Shown here one piece after another: positions 19,579-28,440 of a stretch of DNA of 31,055 nucleotides. The notes below the pieces were generated by a model. It searched no databases and was not told the origin of the DNA. It saw only the letters and a list, made by a program, of their open reading frames with translations. Made by a program: the position numbers and the translations under genes. The stretch is taken from positions 1-31,055 of the forward strand of contig CAXKVV010000029.1 in NCBI GenBank assembly GCA_964058805.1, written 5' to 3'. How positions within the stretch are numbered: position 1 is the first letter of the stretch; every line of letters starts with the position of its first letter. The DNA comes from Schoenoplectus triqueter. Lineage: Eukaryota > Streptophyta > Magnoliopsida > Poales > Cyperaceae.

Positions 19579-20695
19579 CCTTCCAGCCTTGTCCAGATAT
19601 TGTACTGATGTGTCGGGTCTGGGGCCCTTCTGGATGTTGTGACGAACACCCCCAGGTATTTCTCAGCTGGTTGGGCCAATTTCGCTTGGAAGGCCATCAG
19701 GATTTGTTGGCGGCAGTGGTAGTCATAGATTCGGCTGAACCAAATATTGGACTTGATCGAGTTTACCTCCAAGCCCGATTTCTCTCAGAATTTCTCAAGT
19801 ACCCACAACAGTTCCCTAATCTCTCTCTCTTCCACCACCCCGAATAGAACCAGGTCATCGACGTACATCGTGTGGGTGATGATCAGTGCTGCCGGTGCTA
19901 CTTGGACTCCTTTCAATCCTCCCTAATCTTTCACCTGGTTGAGCTCCTTTGTGAGAAATTTCATGGAAATAATAAGTAGGGGGAGTGGGCAGCCTTGGCG
20001 TAGGCCCCGGGTTGGTCTCAAAAAAATATTGCCTTTGTCATTCACCAGAACTATTATCCTCCCTTCCCCTATATATGACATGATGAGCTGGATGAGCGCC
20101 TTCGGTATGCCTAAAGCCCCCAGGGCCCTTCTTATGAATGGCCACTCCACCGTGTCGAAGGCTTTATTAATGTCAGCCTTTAATTTAAACGACGCTGCCC
20201 CATAGCCTGCTGAGTTGAAGCTGTGGACTATCTCCCGCATGAGGATGGTGTTGTCTGTGATGCACCTTTTGCGCACAAAGACTGCCTGGTTCGGGGATAT
20301 AAATATGGGGTTGGAGTCGATTTGTGATGAGTTTAGCGAGCAAGCGGTATACCACATTTTCGACTCTAATTGGTCTGTAGTTGCGCGGGGTCACTAGTTG
20401 TGGATTTTTTGGAATCAGTATGGCATTTCATCCAATAAATTGAGGCTTTCTTGGACCGAAATACGTTATGTATCTCTTTTATAATATCCGGCCCAAGCCA
20501 TCCCCAATTCTTTTGGATGAATCGATACGTGAGGCCATCTGGGCTCGGGGCCTTGTCCAGGCCCATCTGATCCAAAGTGTCTTTGATTTCAGTGGTGGTT
20601 AGAACCTCCCTCATTTTCATTATGGCCCATGTCGGAATGGTGTGTTCTGGCCCCACCTTTAACCCCAAAATGAAATCCCCCACTTCCTCACCCAT
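19446..20695 (-). pseudogene. LINE reverse transcriptase domain
   Basis: Polymerase core of ORF2, spread over three frames. In order: DKAPSPDGLTYRFIQKNWGW (20366-20695, fingers), NYRPIRVENVVYRLLAKLIT (20185-20394), then one frame from 20357 onward holding SPNQAVFVRKRCITDN, the first catalytic Asp in KADINKAFDTVEW (D62 of that stretch) and the RPTRGLRQGCPL motif. In the same frame after a TAG stop at 19923-19925 comes the catalytic box MYVDD at 19854-19868. A TGA stop near 19790 precedes the thumb-like segment, which includes KYLGVFV and WKVSLPSQAGRETLIKATLT. The catalytic aspartates are preserved although the frame is broken. In RGLRQGCPL a Cys stands where RQGDPL is the rule. Confidence 0.92.
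19854..19865 (-). other. YVDD catalytic box of the LINE polymerase
   Basis: On the minus strand these codons read Tyr-Val-Asp-Asp, preceded by Met and followed by LVLF. This is the metal-binding motif of reverse transcriptases, in frame with the upstream palm segment except for one intervening TAG. Confidence 0.9.
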
Positions 20696-21207
20696 ATGCC
20701 TAAGGCCCGTGGCATACAGGGACCTGAAGTATTCAACAAATTCTTTGCATACCTATTTTTTTGTCTTTGAGTTGGACTCCTTGCTGTATGGTAATAGTGG
20801 TGATATTGTTTCGTTGGCGTCGCTGTGTGGCCACCGCGTGGAAAAAGGCAGTATTTCGGTCGCCATGTTGTTTCCACTGTACCCGCGACTGATGTTTCCA
20901 GTACAGGTCCAGTTCCTCCTTAGCTTTTCATATTGGTCCATCAACCATCTCTCTATTATCGGGTCCTGTTGTGTAGGGTGCAGCATTTGGAAGCGCATGA
21001 TCTTATCTTGAAGCCTGTTGACTTTCTGTTGTTGCAGTATCTACGAGCTACTTCATCCCTAGGTTGCTCTTCACAGATCTTGGTATTTCTGATTCCAATC
21101 CATGTCTGGTACCTTCCCCCACTCCTCTTGGCATTTGTGGGTGAATTCTTCTTTCTCCAACCGCCAGTACTCCACTCTGAATAGCTTTTGAGTGGATGAT
21201 TTGTGCC
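20696..21207 (-). other. LINE endonuclease-RT linker, frameshifted
   Basis: GC-moderate sequence with fragmentary minus-strand frames, for example 20753-20998 with MRFQMLHPTQQDPIIERWLM and YEKLRRNWTCTGN. The tryptophan- and arginine-rich composition fits the variable helical linker between the two enzymatic domains of ORF2, but the sequence is poorly conserved. Confidence 0.55.
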
Positions 21208-21842
21208 TCATTCACAACAGGATGGGTCCATGGTCACTGTGGAGCCTATGAATGTGGTTGACATATGCTTCAAGATAGAGGTTGCACCACGCTGGCATTG
21301 CCAGGACCTTGTCCAGGCGGACATGCCTAGGTCTACCAGTCCAGCATTGAACACGAAGGTGCGGAACCTCCAGCTGTTCTGGTTCAGTTGTTTCGACCCC
21401 CCATATTTTTCACTTTCTTCTGTAATAATGTTGAAGTCTCCTACGCAACAGACCGGCAATATGAGGCCTTAGATTTCCCCCATATGGCCGGATTGTCCCT
21501 ATATGATGCATCACTATAGACACACACTAGTATCTACAATGGTTTGTGTGTTTGCTCGACTCAACAAAACATATAGAATCTACTTTGCATAAAAATAGTC
21601 AATCGTACCTGGGCAGACCAGAGTAGCCATAGTCTACCCGAAAGTCCCCTAGTCAGGACTATTATTGAGTTTAGAAGAGATAGGTGATGTAGGTACCACC
21701 TAGACTTATGTTCTGAGGTTTTAGTTTCGGATATGAATGCGATATCAGCTCGGGTTGAGAGGACTGCGGAGGCCCCTCGCAGCCTTGAGTCTTTTATTTG
21801 TGTTTTCCAACCGCGCCCGGCTATGCTCCCCACTTGCATCAT
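21208..21842 (-). pseudogene. LINE APE-type endonuclease domain
   Basis: N-terminal part of ORF2, expected to nick target DNA to prime reverse transcription. The first open stretch (21561-21842) begins MMQVGSIAGRGWKTQ and includes ADIAFISETK, whose Glu39 is the conserved catalytic acid, followed by GLSGRLWLLW. The second (21208-21459, other frame) holds VGDFNIITEESEKYGG, the conserved GDFN motif, and GLVDLGMSAWT. The terminal SDHGP motif with the catalytic His is present at 21230-21238 but in a third frame. The Met at 21842 is a plausible ORF2 start because the ORF1 zinc-knuckle module ends about 180 bp upstream. The break around 21460-21560 removes part of the fold. Confidence 0.88.
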
Positions 21843-22025
21843 GAGCCGTGTTTTCCCTATCCAAGTCTATTGTCTCCCCATCCCAAGTCAGTCATGTGTT
21901 GGGTCTTTTATTCTGTACTGCGTGGACCTCTTGGTTGAGGTCGATGTCTCCTTCGCGTTGGCCTATCCTCCCGGTATCTTTGCTCCCTTTTCTGGCTCTT
22001 ATGTGGTATTGAACTTGACCTAGTC

Positions 22026-22883
22026 CTATCCTTTAGTATCCACGTATGTTATCCATGCCCCCATCCTTGGTTCTAGGATGTCCCTCATCTCAAAGCGGTT
22101 GTGGTACATCTCGTCGTTGGCCAGCCTCCTTAGCATGTTTCTGCTAGGGCATTCTCCTATCTCATGTCCGACCAAACCACAAAACAAACAGGCTTTTTTA
22201 ACCTTCTCGTATACTAGTGCTATCCTCAAAACCCCTCCTTCTTGGTGTCTGGCCTCTATGCTTATTTAGGTTCAGAGTTACCTTTGCCTTGTAAGCTGCT
22301 TTACCATTAACCCTAATATCTTTGATCTCAGATAAGAGCGGCCCTACCTCACTAAATAGCAAGCCGACTCCTTCTAGGGTGAGGACCCTATGGGGTAGGT
22401 TGTGCATTTGTACCCAAAGTTTCAGTCGTTGGACCTTGTCTTCTTCAAGGTCTGTGGTACTCTCCGCCTTCTGTACCACCACCACCTCATTTCTATAGTT
22501 CTAAATCCCTTTATCAATTGCTGCCCAGAGCTCGCTCTCTTGACCGAACTCGACCAGGTACCCTAGGGCCGTAATATCTTTTTCGCTCGCGAGGTTCCAG
22601 GCTTTGGCCATGTTAGCTGTGAATTGATTGTCCACCACTGATCGGTCAGATACAATTTTGGAAATGGCACAAACATTCCAGTTCCTTTGGTAAACGACCC
22701 TTTGGAGGATGAGCAAGGCCTGTGAGGCAGCCCCTTCCTCGGCTCCATGGCGGAGAATTTTACGATTAACTCCTGATTTGATAATTCAATTGTGGTACTA
22801 AGTCTCTCTTGCGTTGTTTTTTCAAGAAATCCCACCACGGTATCCCTATTTTGAACCCCTAGCTTGTATATATCCAGCACCAT
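22026..22883 (-). pseudogene. LINE ORF1, second module: DUF4283-like plus CCHC knuckle
   Basis: Nucleic-acid-binding ORF1 protein, in pieces. The first stretch starts with Met at 22883 after a purine-rich GGAGAAG, which makes it a plausible start. Frame changes follow at about 22716 and 22229. Landmarks are VVYQRNWNVCAISKIVSD, MAKAWNLASEKDITALGYLV, LKLWVQMHNLPHRVLTLEGV with FSEVGPLLSEI (the central DUF4283 signature), and a zinc knuckle CLFCGLVGHEIGEC at 22149-22190 with C-X2-C-X4-H-X4-C spacing. This DUF4283-CCHC pair is typical of plant L1 ORF1 proteins, which bind the element RNA. An in-frame TAG at 22501 separates two of the stretches. Confidence 0.85.
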
Positions 22884-23572
22884 CTTCTCCTTTTGTTATG
22901 CTTTTAATGCCCGTTAACGAACTCTTTGCCCTTTGTATGTAAGTTGACTGAGGCCCATTAACTACGGTACTCCATATGTCTATCGAGTTGGTGCGGTCGG
23001 GGAGGGTCCTGTCCGCCTCTTCAATTTTTGGGTCTCTGTTTGGTCCGGTGTTCTGTCTCTGCCCCAGTTTGACTGACCAAGCTTCTTAGTTCCTAGCTGT
23101 CAAGCCAGCGACCTCCTCGATAGGTCCATTGCCACGCCTAGTAGCGATTCTTGTGCTCGCGCATCAGTTTCCACCTATTGACCATCCACCTCAGTGATGC
23201 ATACCTCACCAGACACATTAGGCTCCGCAAAACGAAAAAAAAACTATGCGCCACCTACAGTGGGCTCAGGACTCCAACCTCCCCAACTTTTACTAGAATT
23301 CTTTTCCCCAACGTTTTCAAGAATAGTTGTCGTTGGGCAGGCTTTCTCAGCTTATGCGTTAGTAGATTTTCTATAGCCTCAGTCCCTCGGGTCTTAGGAG
23401 TAAGCGGGTCGTCCTATATGCCCCCTGTGCCCGGTAATGGGTGTGTGCTCGTTAGCAGTTGCCTTAAGCCCCCCTGTACCGTCGTTGGAGGATGACCTCT
23501 CCGTGCCAATCCCTTTTTACTATATGGCTGCTCCCCACCAGTGCGTCCATCAGTGGGACCCTTGGCCGCCGC
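22884..23572 (-). other. Linker between the two ORF1 modules
   Basis: GC-rich sequence without a continuous minus-strand frame. Short frames (such as 23464-23682) read Arg-rich in the wrong frame. On the plus strand there are C- and CT-rich runs, including a C10 run at about 23672-23681 where a slippage frameshift is likely. In an intact element this was probably a low-complexity protein linker or the spacer between two ORFs. Confidence 0.5.
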
Positions 23573-24324
23573 TCAATTTTCGCCCTCAGCATACCCTCTC
23601 GTGTTTTCCTTCTGGCCCGGCACCAATACCTCCAAGTTGTCCTCTTCCGACTCAGTGCCCTCCGAGTTGCCCCCCCCCCCAAATTGATTGAAATAATTCA
23701 TTTGCCTCTCCATACCCCACACTAGAGATTTGCGCGCGACCTCCTCTGAGCTAAATTTTTCATGTCTGTTCCGTCCTTCCAGGAAGTCCTCATCTAGCGG
23801 GGCAAGCGAGTTGACCGCGACCCGGTCCACGACCACTACGAACACCCATTCCCAGAAGCCCCGGGCATAAACCATCACATATTTAGGTATCATCTTACCG
23901 TCATGACAGTCAACCATCGCATAGATCGCCCTCCGATCTCGCCCATTAAAGGACACATCGTTAATGAACCCCAGCTCCCCAACACCTCAAGAATCTTCGT
24001 CGTTGTCGCCCTTGACCAGATCTTGAGTGGTATGTTTTTGAGATGGACTGTCACCCGAAAGGATGCTAGCTTCAGTCTCTCTAGTTCACCCTCAAACTTC
24101 TCTATTGTTGCGCCGAATCCCGGGCCCCATTCTCTACTATCCCCAACGATGTCACGTGGAGAAAGCTTGTTTAGTATATCAATGATGAAATCTCTGTCTG
24201 TGAGCTGCTGAGCCGGTAGATCATGGATTGTTGCCCCATATCTTTGTGCGATGTGTCTTTTGATTCGGTCGATGGACCTTTCCACCGTAGTGTGTCTGTA
24301 GGTAACCAGTATGGCCCGGGCCAT
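23573..24324 (-). pseudogene. LINE ORF1, first module: DUF4283-like domain
   Basis: Two overlapping open stretches (23890-24324 and 23573-23956) in adjacent frames form one domain once the frame change near 23900-23950 is considered. The region has an RRM-like pattern and the segment FRVTVHLKNIPLKIWSRATT followed by TKILEVLGSWG. That resembles the vxVxLxxlPlxxWxxxxxxxI signature of DUF4283-type ORF1 and gag-like proteins. After the frame change come VSFNGRDRRAIYAMVDCHDG and FWEWVFVVVVDRV, then an acidic, Glu/Gly-rich tail. No zinc knuckle follows, unlike the second module. The assignment rests on pattern similarity and is less certain than that of the second module. Confidence 0.6.
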
Positions 24325-24714
24325 GCAACATCATCTCCTAGTATATACGAATGGTCCAAGTATAGGATCGACTGCTCGCGTTGTCTATTCGCATAGATGT
24401 AGTGCTCCATGAGAAATGTAAGCAAAGGGTAGGTAGAAAGGTGATTTTTGGTTTGAAGTTGCTTTCGGAAAGGTTTGAGGGTTGTACTTTAGATGGTAGA
24501 TATCAAGTATTAAGGAGACGGTACGTTACTGGAATGTGGAAGCGGCGCATTGAGGAGGTGTGTGGGCTTAGTGGTGGGTGGAGGTAGTAAATATTAGGAG
24601 GAGTTAGGCGGACATTAATGGCGTCGTTTCGCCTCGGCGTTTCTTCATCTTCACAGTAGTCCGGAGTAGTCAAGTAGATGATATACTAAAGAGTCGCAGC
24701 TTTTTGACTTTGTC
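24325..24714 (-). other. LINE 5' leader region
   Basis: Moderately GC-rich sequence upstream of ORF1, ending where the composition returns to AT-rich at about 24715. It should contain the internal promoter of the LINE, but no motif can be named. A plus-strand open stretch at 24381-24587 is incidental. Confidence 0.5.
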
Positions 24715-25300
24715 TACTGTGTGTTAACGAATTTACTGTGTCTAGGAAAAAGGTTGACAGTGTCTTTCACATTTTTGTGTCCAATACAAACACACCTATG
24801 TTTTAGTACTATCAGTGCTACCTAGTATTAATTGTAGAGTATTAGTAGTATCTTTTATTGTTGTGCTGAAATAAGTGAAACTTAGAATTATCTAGGAAGC
24901 ATGATAAAGACCGAATACGCTTTTAACACAACTTGAATAATAATTAAAATTCTGATTGCAAATTATTTTACAAATATTTTTCAAACTAAAATTATGTTTT
25001 GTAATTAATTATATATCCAACGAAACCGACCATAACTAAAACAATAATATCTAAAATTAATTAATCATGAAAAATATGAAATACGATAAGAATAATGATA
25101 GGTAGGAACCAATTCTATCCACGTGCCCAGAAAACCACATGTCCCGCTTTAAATGTTCTCCATTTAAGGTTGAAGCATTTATATAGGGTGAGATATCACT
25201 TGAAAATGGTAACTTTCACAATTTTAAAAATTTAAAATTAGATTTAAATAAATTTGGAAAAAATGTTTAAACAACATAATATATCTACATTACCATTAAT
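24715..25300. other. AT-rich intergenic DNA
   Basis: No gene, RNA or terminal repeat recognised apart from the possible LINE target duplication at 24715-24724. Confidence 0.6.
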
Positions 25301-25617
25301 CGTGAAGTATAAAATATTAATCAAACCATTTCCGAATTTAAAATACTGATTCAACCATTCAAAATATTTTTCATATTAAAATATATTTAGAGATCAAATT
25401 TTATATTTTTTTGAAATATTTTTGAGAGAGTTAGAAAATCATTATTATTGAAAATCATAAACTTAATGTTTTCTCTATCTCTAAAAAAATAAAAATATAT
25501 AAAATTTGGTCTACAAGCATATTTAAATATGGAGAACATTTTGAATGATTGAATCGATGTTTTAAATTCGAAAATGAGAGATATGACGTGAAGTACAAAA
25601 ATATTTTGTACTTCACA
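25301..25617. mobile_element. Foldback MITE-like element
   Basis: The two halves are inverted copies: CGTGAAGTATAAAATATT at the left pairs with the complement of the right end, and CCGAATTTAAAATACTGATT with CATTCAAAATATTTTTCAT pairs with TCGAATTTAAAACATCGATT and CATTCAAAATGTTCTCCAT on the other strand. The right end contains a perfect palindrome at 25588-25616 (13-nt arms GTGAAGTACAAAA, 3-nt centre). The target duplication is unclear. Non-coding. Confidence 0.6.
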
Positions 25618-25779
25618 ACTAACATTAGTATAACACTATAAGTAATATAAAATTTAAAAGATTGTTAATTCTTAGTTTAATAATATATCTATAAATTTTT
25701 TACTTCTATTTTTTTAATTTATTTAAAATTTCATTGTTAGTCATTGTCACATGATGCATTGGTCTTTATATATTTTGCA

Positions 25780-26160
25780 AATTTAACAAGTAATTTGGGG
25801 TTCTGTGCGATCCTTTTTCGCGTGCTCCTCACCGTTGATTGGGGCGATGGGATGCAGAAGAAGAATACGGAGATCCCTCCCGAGCATGTATTTATTTAGT
25901 GCCGATTTAACTCACCGTTCAGACCCATTGTGATTCACATTCAGGGGTTTTTTGTTAATTGTGGATCCTTTTAGATTCTGATGGGCGCAAGCCCCCACCG
26001 TTAATTACCCTGGGCTACTAACCTCGAGGCACCTATGGGTCTCGAAAGAGGAAGCAAATACTATAACTAAGTGATAGTCAGGTGGTCGAGTGGTCAAATG
26101 CTTCGGTGATCGGGATCACTGAAATACCCTGGACTTACAGTGAGACAGGAATGACAGAGA
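25780..26160. other. GC-richer non-coding leader of the hairpin-array region
   Basis: The sequence changes abruptly at about 25795 from AT-rich to balanced composition (GTGCGATCCTTTTTCGCGTG, CTCCTCACCGTTGATTGGGG). No open frame of note. It includes the tRNA-Leu-like stretch at 26077-26105 and leads straight into the inverted-repeat array. The origin is unknown; it may be the left part of a large non-coding element. Confidence 0.5.
26077..26105 (+). promoter_or_regulatory. tRNA-Leu-like 5' segment with perfect A box
   Basis: AGTCAGGTGGTCGAGTGGTC resembles the 5' end of plant tRNA-Leu (GTCAGGATGGCCGAGTGGTC). The A box TGGTCGAGTGG at 26083-26093 matches TRGYNNARNNG at all 11 positions. No clover-leaf can be completed downstream. 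The nearest B-box-like sequence is GGTTCTATCCT at 26182-26192, 88 nt on, inside the first unit of the array. It may be a SINE head, a tRNA relic or a Pol III promoter. Confidence 0.45.
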
Positions 26161-26161
26161 A

Positions 26162-27182
26162 GACAAATTTACCTACAGATCGGTTCTATCCTTAGGATAC
26201 AGTATAAATTGAATCTACAAATAGATCGATTCAACTTACGTAGGGTGTTGACAGACAAACTTACCAACATATCAGTTCGGGGATTAGGAATAGGTGAAAA
26301 TGATCTTACAAACAGATCAGTTCAAATTCAAAATAGATAATAGATGCAGATGTAGATACAGATAAACTTACTATAGATCAGTTCATTAAAACAGATAATA
26401 AAGGTATAAATGAACTTATCACATATCAGTTCATGAATGCAGGTAAAGATGATATAGGTGAACTTACTACAGATCAGTTCATTGAAACAGATACAATGTA
26501 AATTGAATCTACTAACAGATCGATTCAACTTACGTAGAGTGTGGACAAACGAACTTACTATAGATTAGTTTATTGATTGATAACAGATACAGATGAACTT
26601 ACTAACAAATCATTTCATTCTGTGGCAGAGAAAGATGAACTTACTACAGATCAGTTCAATTTTTATAGCTCTGAGAGATAATCTTACAAACAAATCAGAT
26701 CAATCTCTATGGGGGGGATAGAAAATGTGTCTACTATCAGATCGACTCAATCTTGATTGATCTAGAAGATGAACTTACTAACAGATTAGTTCAATCTTAA
26801 CTAGTCAATGATCAATCACACAAAATACAACTCGAAGCACATAGCCGGTTGATCTTAAGGTTGGTGAATCAAAAGATGGATGAATATGGCCCACTTGTTT
26901 ATCTTGTTGATCTTCTAGATCATGAATTCCAGGCACTGAGCGGATTCATAAACCTAGGAACATTTCTGCACACAAAGTCAAACATAAAGTACTAAACCAA
27001 TTCAACGTTGAGACAAGTGTGTACTGAATGAACCTACAAACATATCAGTTCAATTTATATGTTTAGAAGATGAACCTACTACAAATCGGTTCAATCTTAT
27101 GGCTTGAGAGATGAACTTACAAACAGATTAGTTTGATCTCATGGACTAGAAGACAAACTTACAAATAGATCAATTTAGTCTT
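26162..27182. repeat. Array of about 18 short inverted repeats
   Basis: Eighteen copies of a module with left arm TGAACT, spacer TACTAACAGATC and right arm AGTTCA, spaced about 40-50 bp apart, with a 230-bp interruption after the fourteenth. Clear copies are at 26459-26481, 26636-26658 and 26770-26793. Several copies have changed both arms together: TTGAATC with GATTCAA at 26209-26234 and 26503-26528, and TGAACC with GGTTCA at 27071-27093. Sequence between modules varies. There is no coding potential. The paired arm changes suggest that pairing, or a two-fold symmetric protein site, has been maintained. Confidence 0.85.
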
Positions 27183-27370
27183 ACTTAGCGTGTCAAATCA
27201 TGAACAGTTGTTCAAGACACAGAGTCGGTAGACAGTGGACAGAGTCCCTACAGTTGTCTTACTTGATCTCCCAAATCATGAATTCTGAGCACTTGGTTGA
27301 TTCATAGATTCAGGGTTACCTTGTACATAAAATTAGACTTGAAGCTCTTGACTGGTCTAATATTGAGACA
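26890..27370. repeat. Higher-order direct repeat in the array region
   Basis: Segments starting near 26915 and 27271 (356 bp apart) share ATCATGAATTC, a GGCACTGAG/GAGCACTTG-like stretch, GATTCATA and TTGAGACA in the same order. Similarly 26207-26260 and 26501-26555 share TTGAATCTAC, GATCGATTCAACTTACGTAG and the following GTGTnGACA, 294 bp apart. The array therefore grew by duplication of multi-module units as well as single modules. Confidence 0.7.
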
Positions 27371-27996
27371 TGATTGTTAGAGAGTGAGTTTCTAGACAGT
27401 ACGACTTAACTCATCTAATCTAGTCAGATCATGGGTTTAAAAACATATCACTCTCATATCTGTGCACCACTAGCCTTGGGAGGTAGCCAGTGCATTGATG
27501 GTCGATGGATCATCAATCTTCAATATTATGATGTCACTTCTTCAGACATCATAATGTTCTTTTTTGAAGTCACCACACTCGATGTGTTGATGTTACAGTC
27601 TCAGTTGTCTTATTGGCATACGTTAGGATGTTCTTGTCCTAACTGTTGTTGACTGACTGTTCTCAGCGTTACATTACTTGTATAAAAATACTCTGTTGCC
27701 CTACATCCCTTGCGTGAGCTTATTTAATCACCTCTAAAATGTAAAAGGATTATTGCATTATTATTGACTTTTATTAATAAGATAATATCGTTTATTATTA
27801 TCTTAATTATAAAAATGAATTTATTTTTATTTCTAACTCTCTTTATTTTTACAGAAAATTATTTATAAAAATAATAAAAAATAGGTTGGCTATTATTCAG
27901 GATTTTATTTGAATTTTCATGATTTTTATAATAGCCAAAATAGCAAGTCAAATCTTGATCAAACAAAAAAAAGCAAATAATGGCAGTCAACCACTC
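27371..27996. other. Spacer between the array and the CACATG repeats
   Basis: A 73-codon frame at 27431-27652 has no recognised family and is probably incidental. A hairpin with 7-bp arms (GTTAGGA at 27622-27628, TCCTAAC at 27637-27643) lies near its end. From 27720 the sequence is AT-rich and featureless. Confidence 0.5.
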
Positions 27997-28011
27997 TTGT
28001 TGAAAATGCAG

Positions 28012-28430
28012 CCACCTATTGGTCCACCTCAATTAGGTGGGACCCACATCCCTAAATACCTGACAGGTGGGCCCCACTAGAGTGTCACGTGGTAGCCAAC
28101 CAGTGCTCCACCTCACCTAACCTATGCCACATGACAGTCCGTGATAGGGCCACCTCACCCAGCCCATGCCACATAACACAACCATGACAGTGCCACATCA
28201 CTCAACCCATGCCACATGGAACCACCACACAGATCCATGTCAGCAGTGAGTCAAACCCTAGCTGACACATGGCAGCACGGCATGAGACCAGCTCAGCCTA
28301 GTCATACCACATGGCAACCCCCTATTGGACCACATCACCCTTGTGGGACCTACATAGCATAACACATATGACAGGTGATCCCCACCAGTGTGCCACGTGA
28401 CAATCAGCCATTAGTCCACCTCAATAACCA
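28012..28430. repeat. GC-rich CACATG/CACGTG repeat block
   Basis: Two approximately 105-bp direct copies (28012-28118 and 28320-28428) share CTATTGGnCCAC, GTGGGACC, TGACAGGTG, CCCCAC, TGnCACGTG and GTCCACCTCA. Between them lie about three units of a 42-bp repeat beginning CCACCTCACC and containing CCCATGCCACATGnCA (28108, 28150, 28193). Palindromic CACGTG occurs at 28086-28091 and 28394-28399, and CACATG several times. These are G-box and E-box cores, so a regulatory role upstream of the TATA box at 29595 is possible, but it lies more than 1 kb away. Confidence 0.8.
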
Positions 28431-28440
28431 TTAATAGACT

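Larger units (their letters stand above)
17635..24714 (-). mobile_element. Near full-length L1-type LINE, inactivated
   Basis: A non-LTR retrotransposon transcribed leftward. In element order it has a leader, two ORF1-like modules, APE-type endonuclease, reverse transcriptase, zinc knuckle, RNase H, a 280-bp 3' UTR and a poly-A tail (the T-run 17635-17645). It is clearly GC-richer than its AT-rich surroundings. Every coding region is broken by frameshifts or stops, but domain order is intact, so it is a decayed full copy rather than a mosaic of fragments. The 3' edge is sharp. The 5' edge is inferred from the composition change and a possible target duplication TACTGTGTGT (17614-17623 and 24715-24724); the left copy has been extended by (TG)n. 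Confidence 0.85.

Noticed and set aside
26077..26192. Functional tRNA-Leu gene
   Set aside because: Only the 5' end and A box resemble tRNA-Leu; no anticodon arm, T-arm at normal distance or acceptor pairing can be formed.
26162..27182. CRISPR-like array
   Set aside because: Repeats are degenerate, unit length varies, spacers are related to one another and the context is a plant genome; it is a eukaryotic repeat array.
27431..27652. 73-codon plus-strand open frame
   Set aside because: No recognised family, no promoter or conserved context, and it overlaps an inverted repeat TGATGTC...GACATCA.
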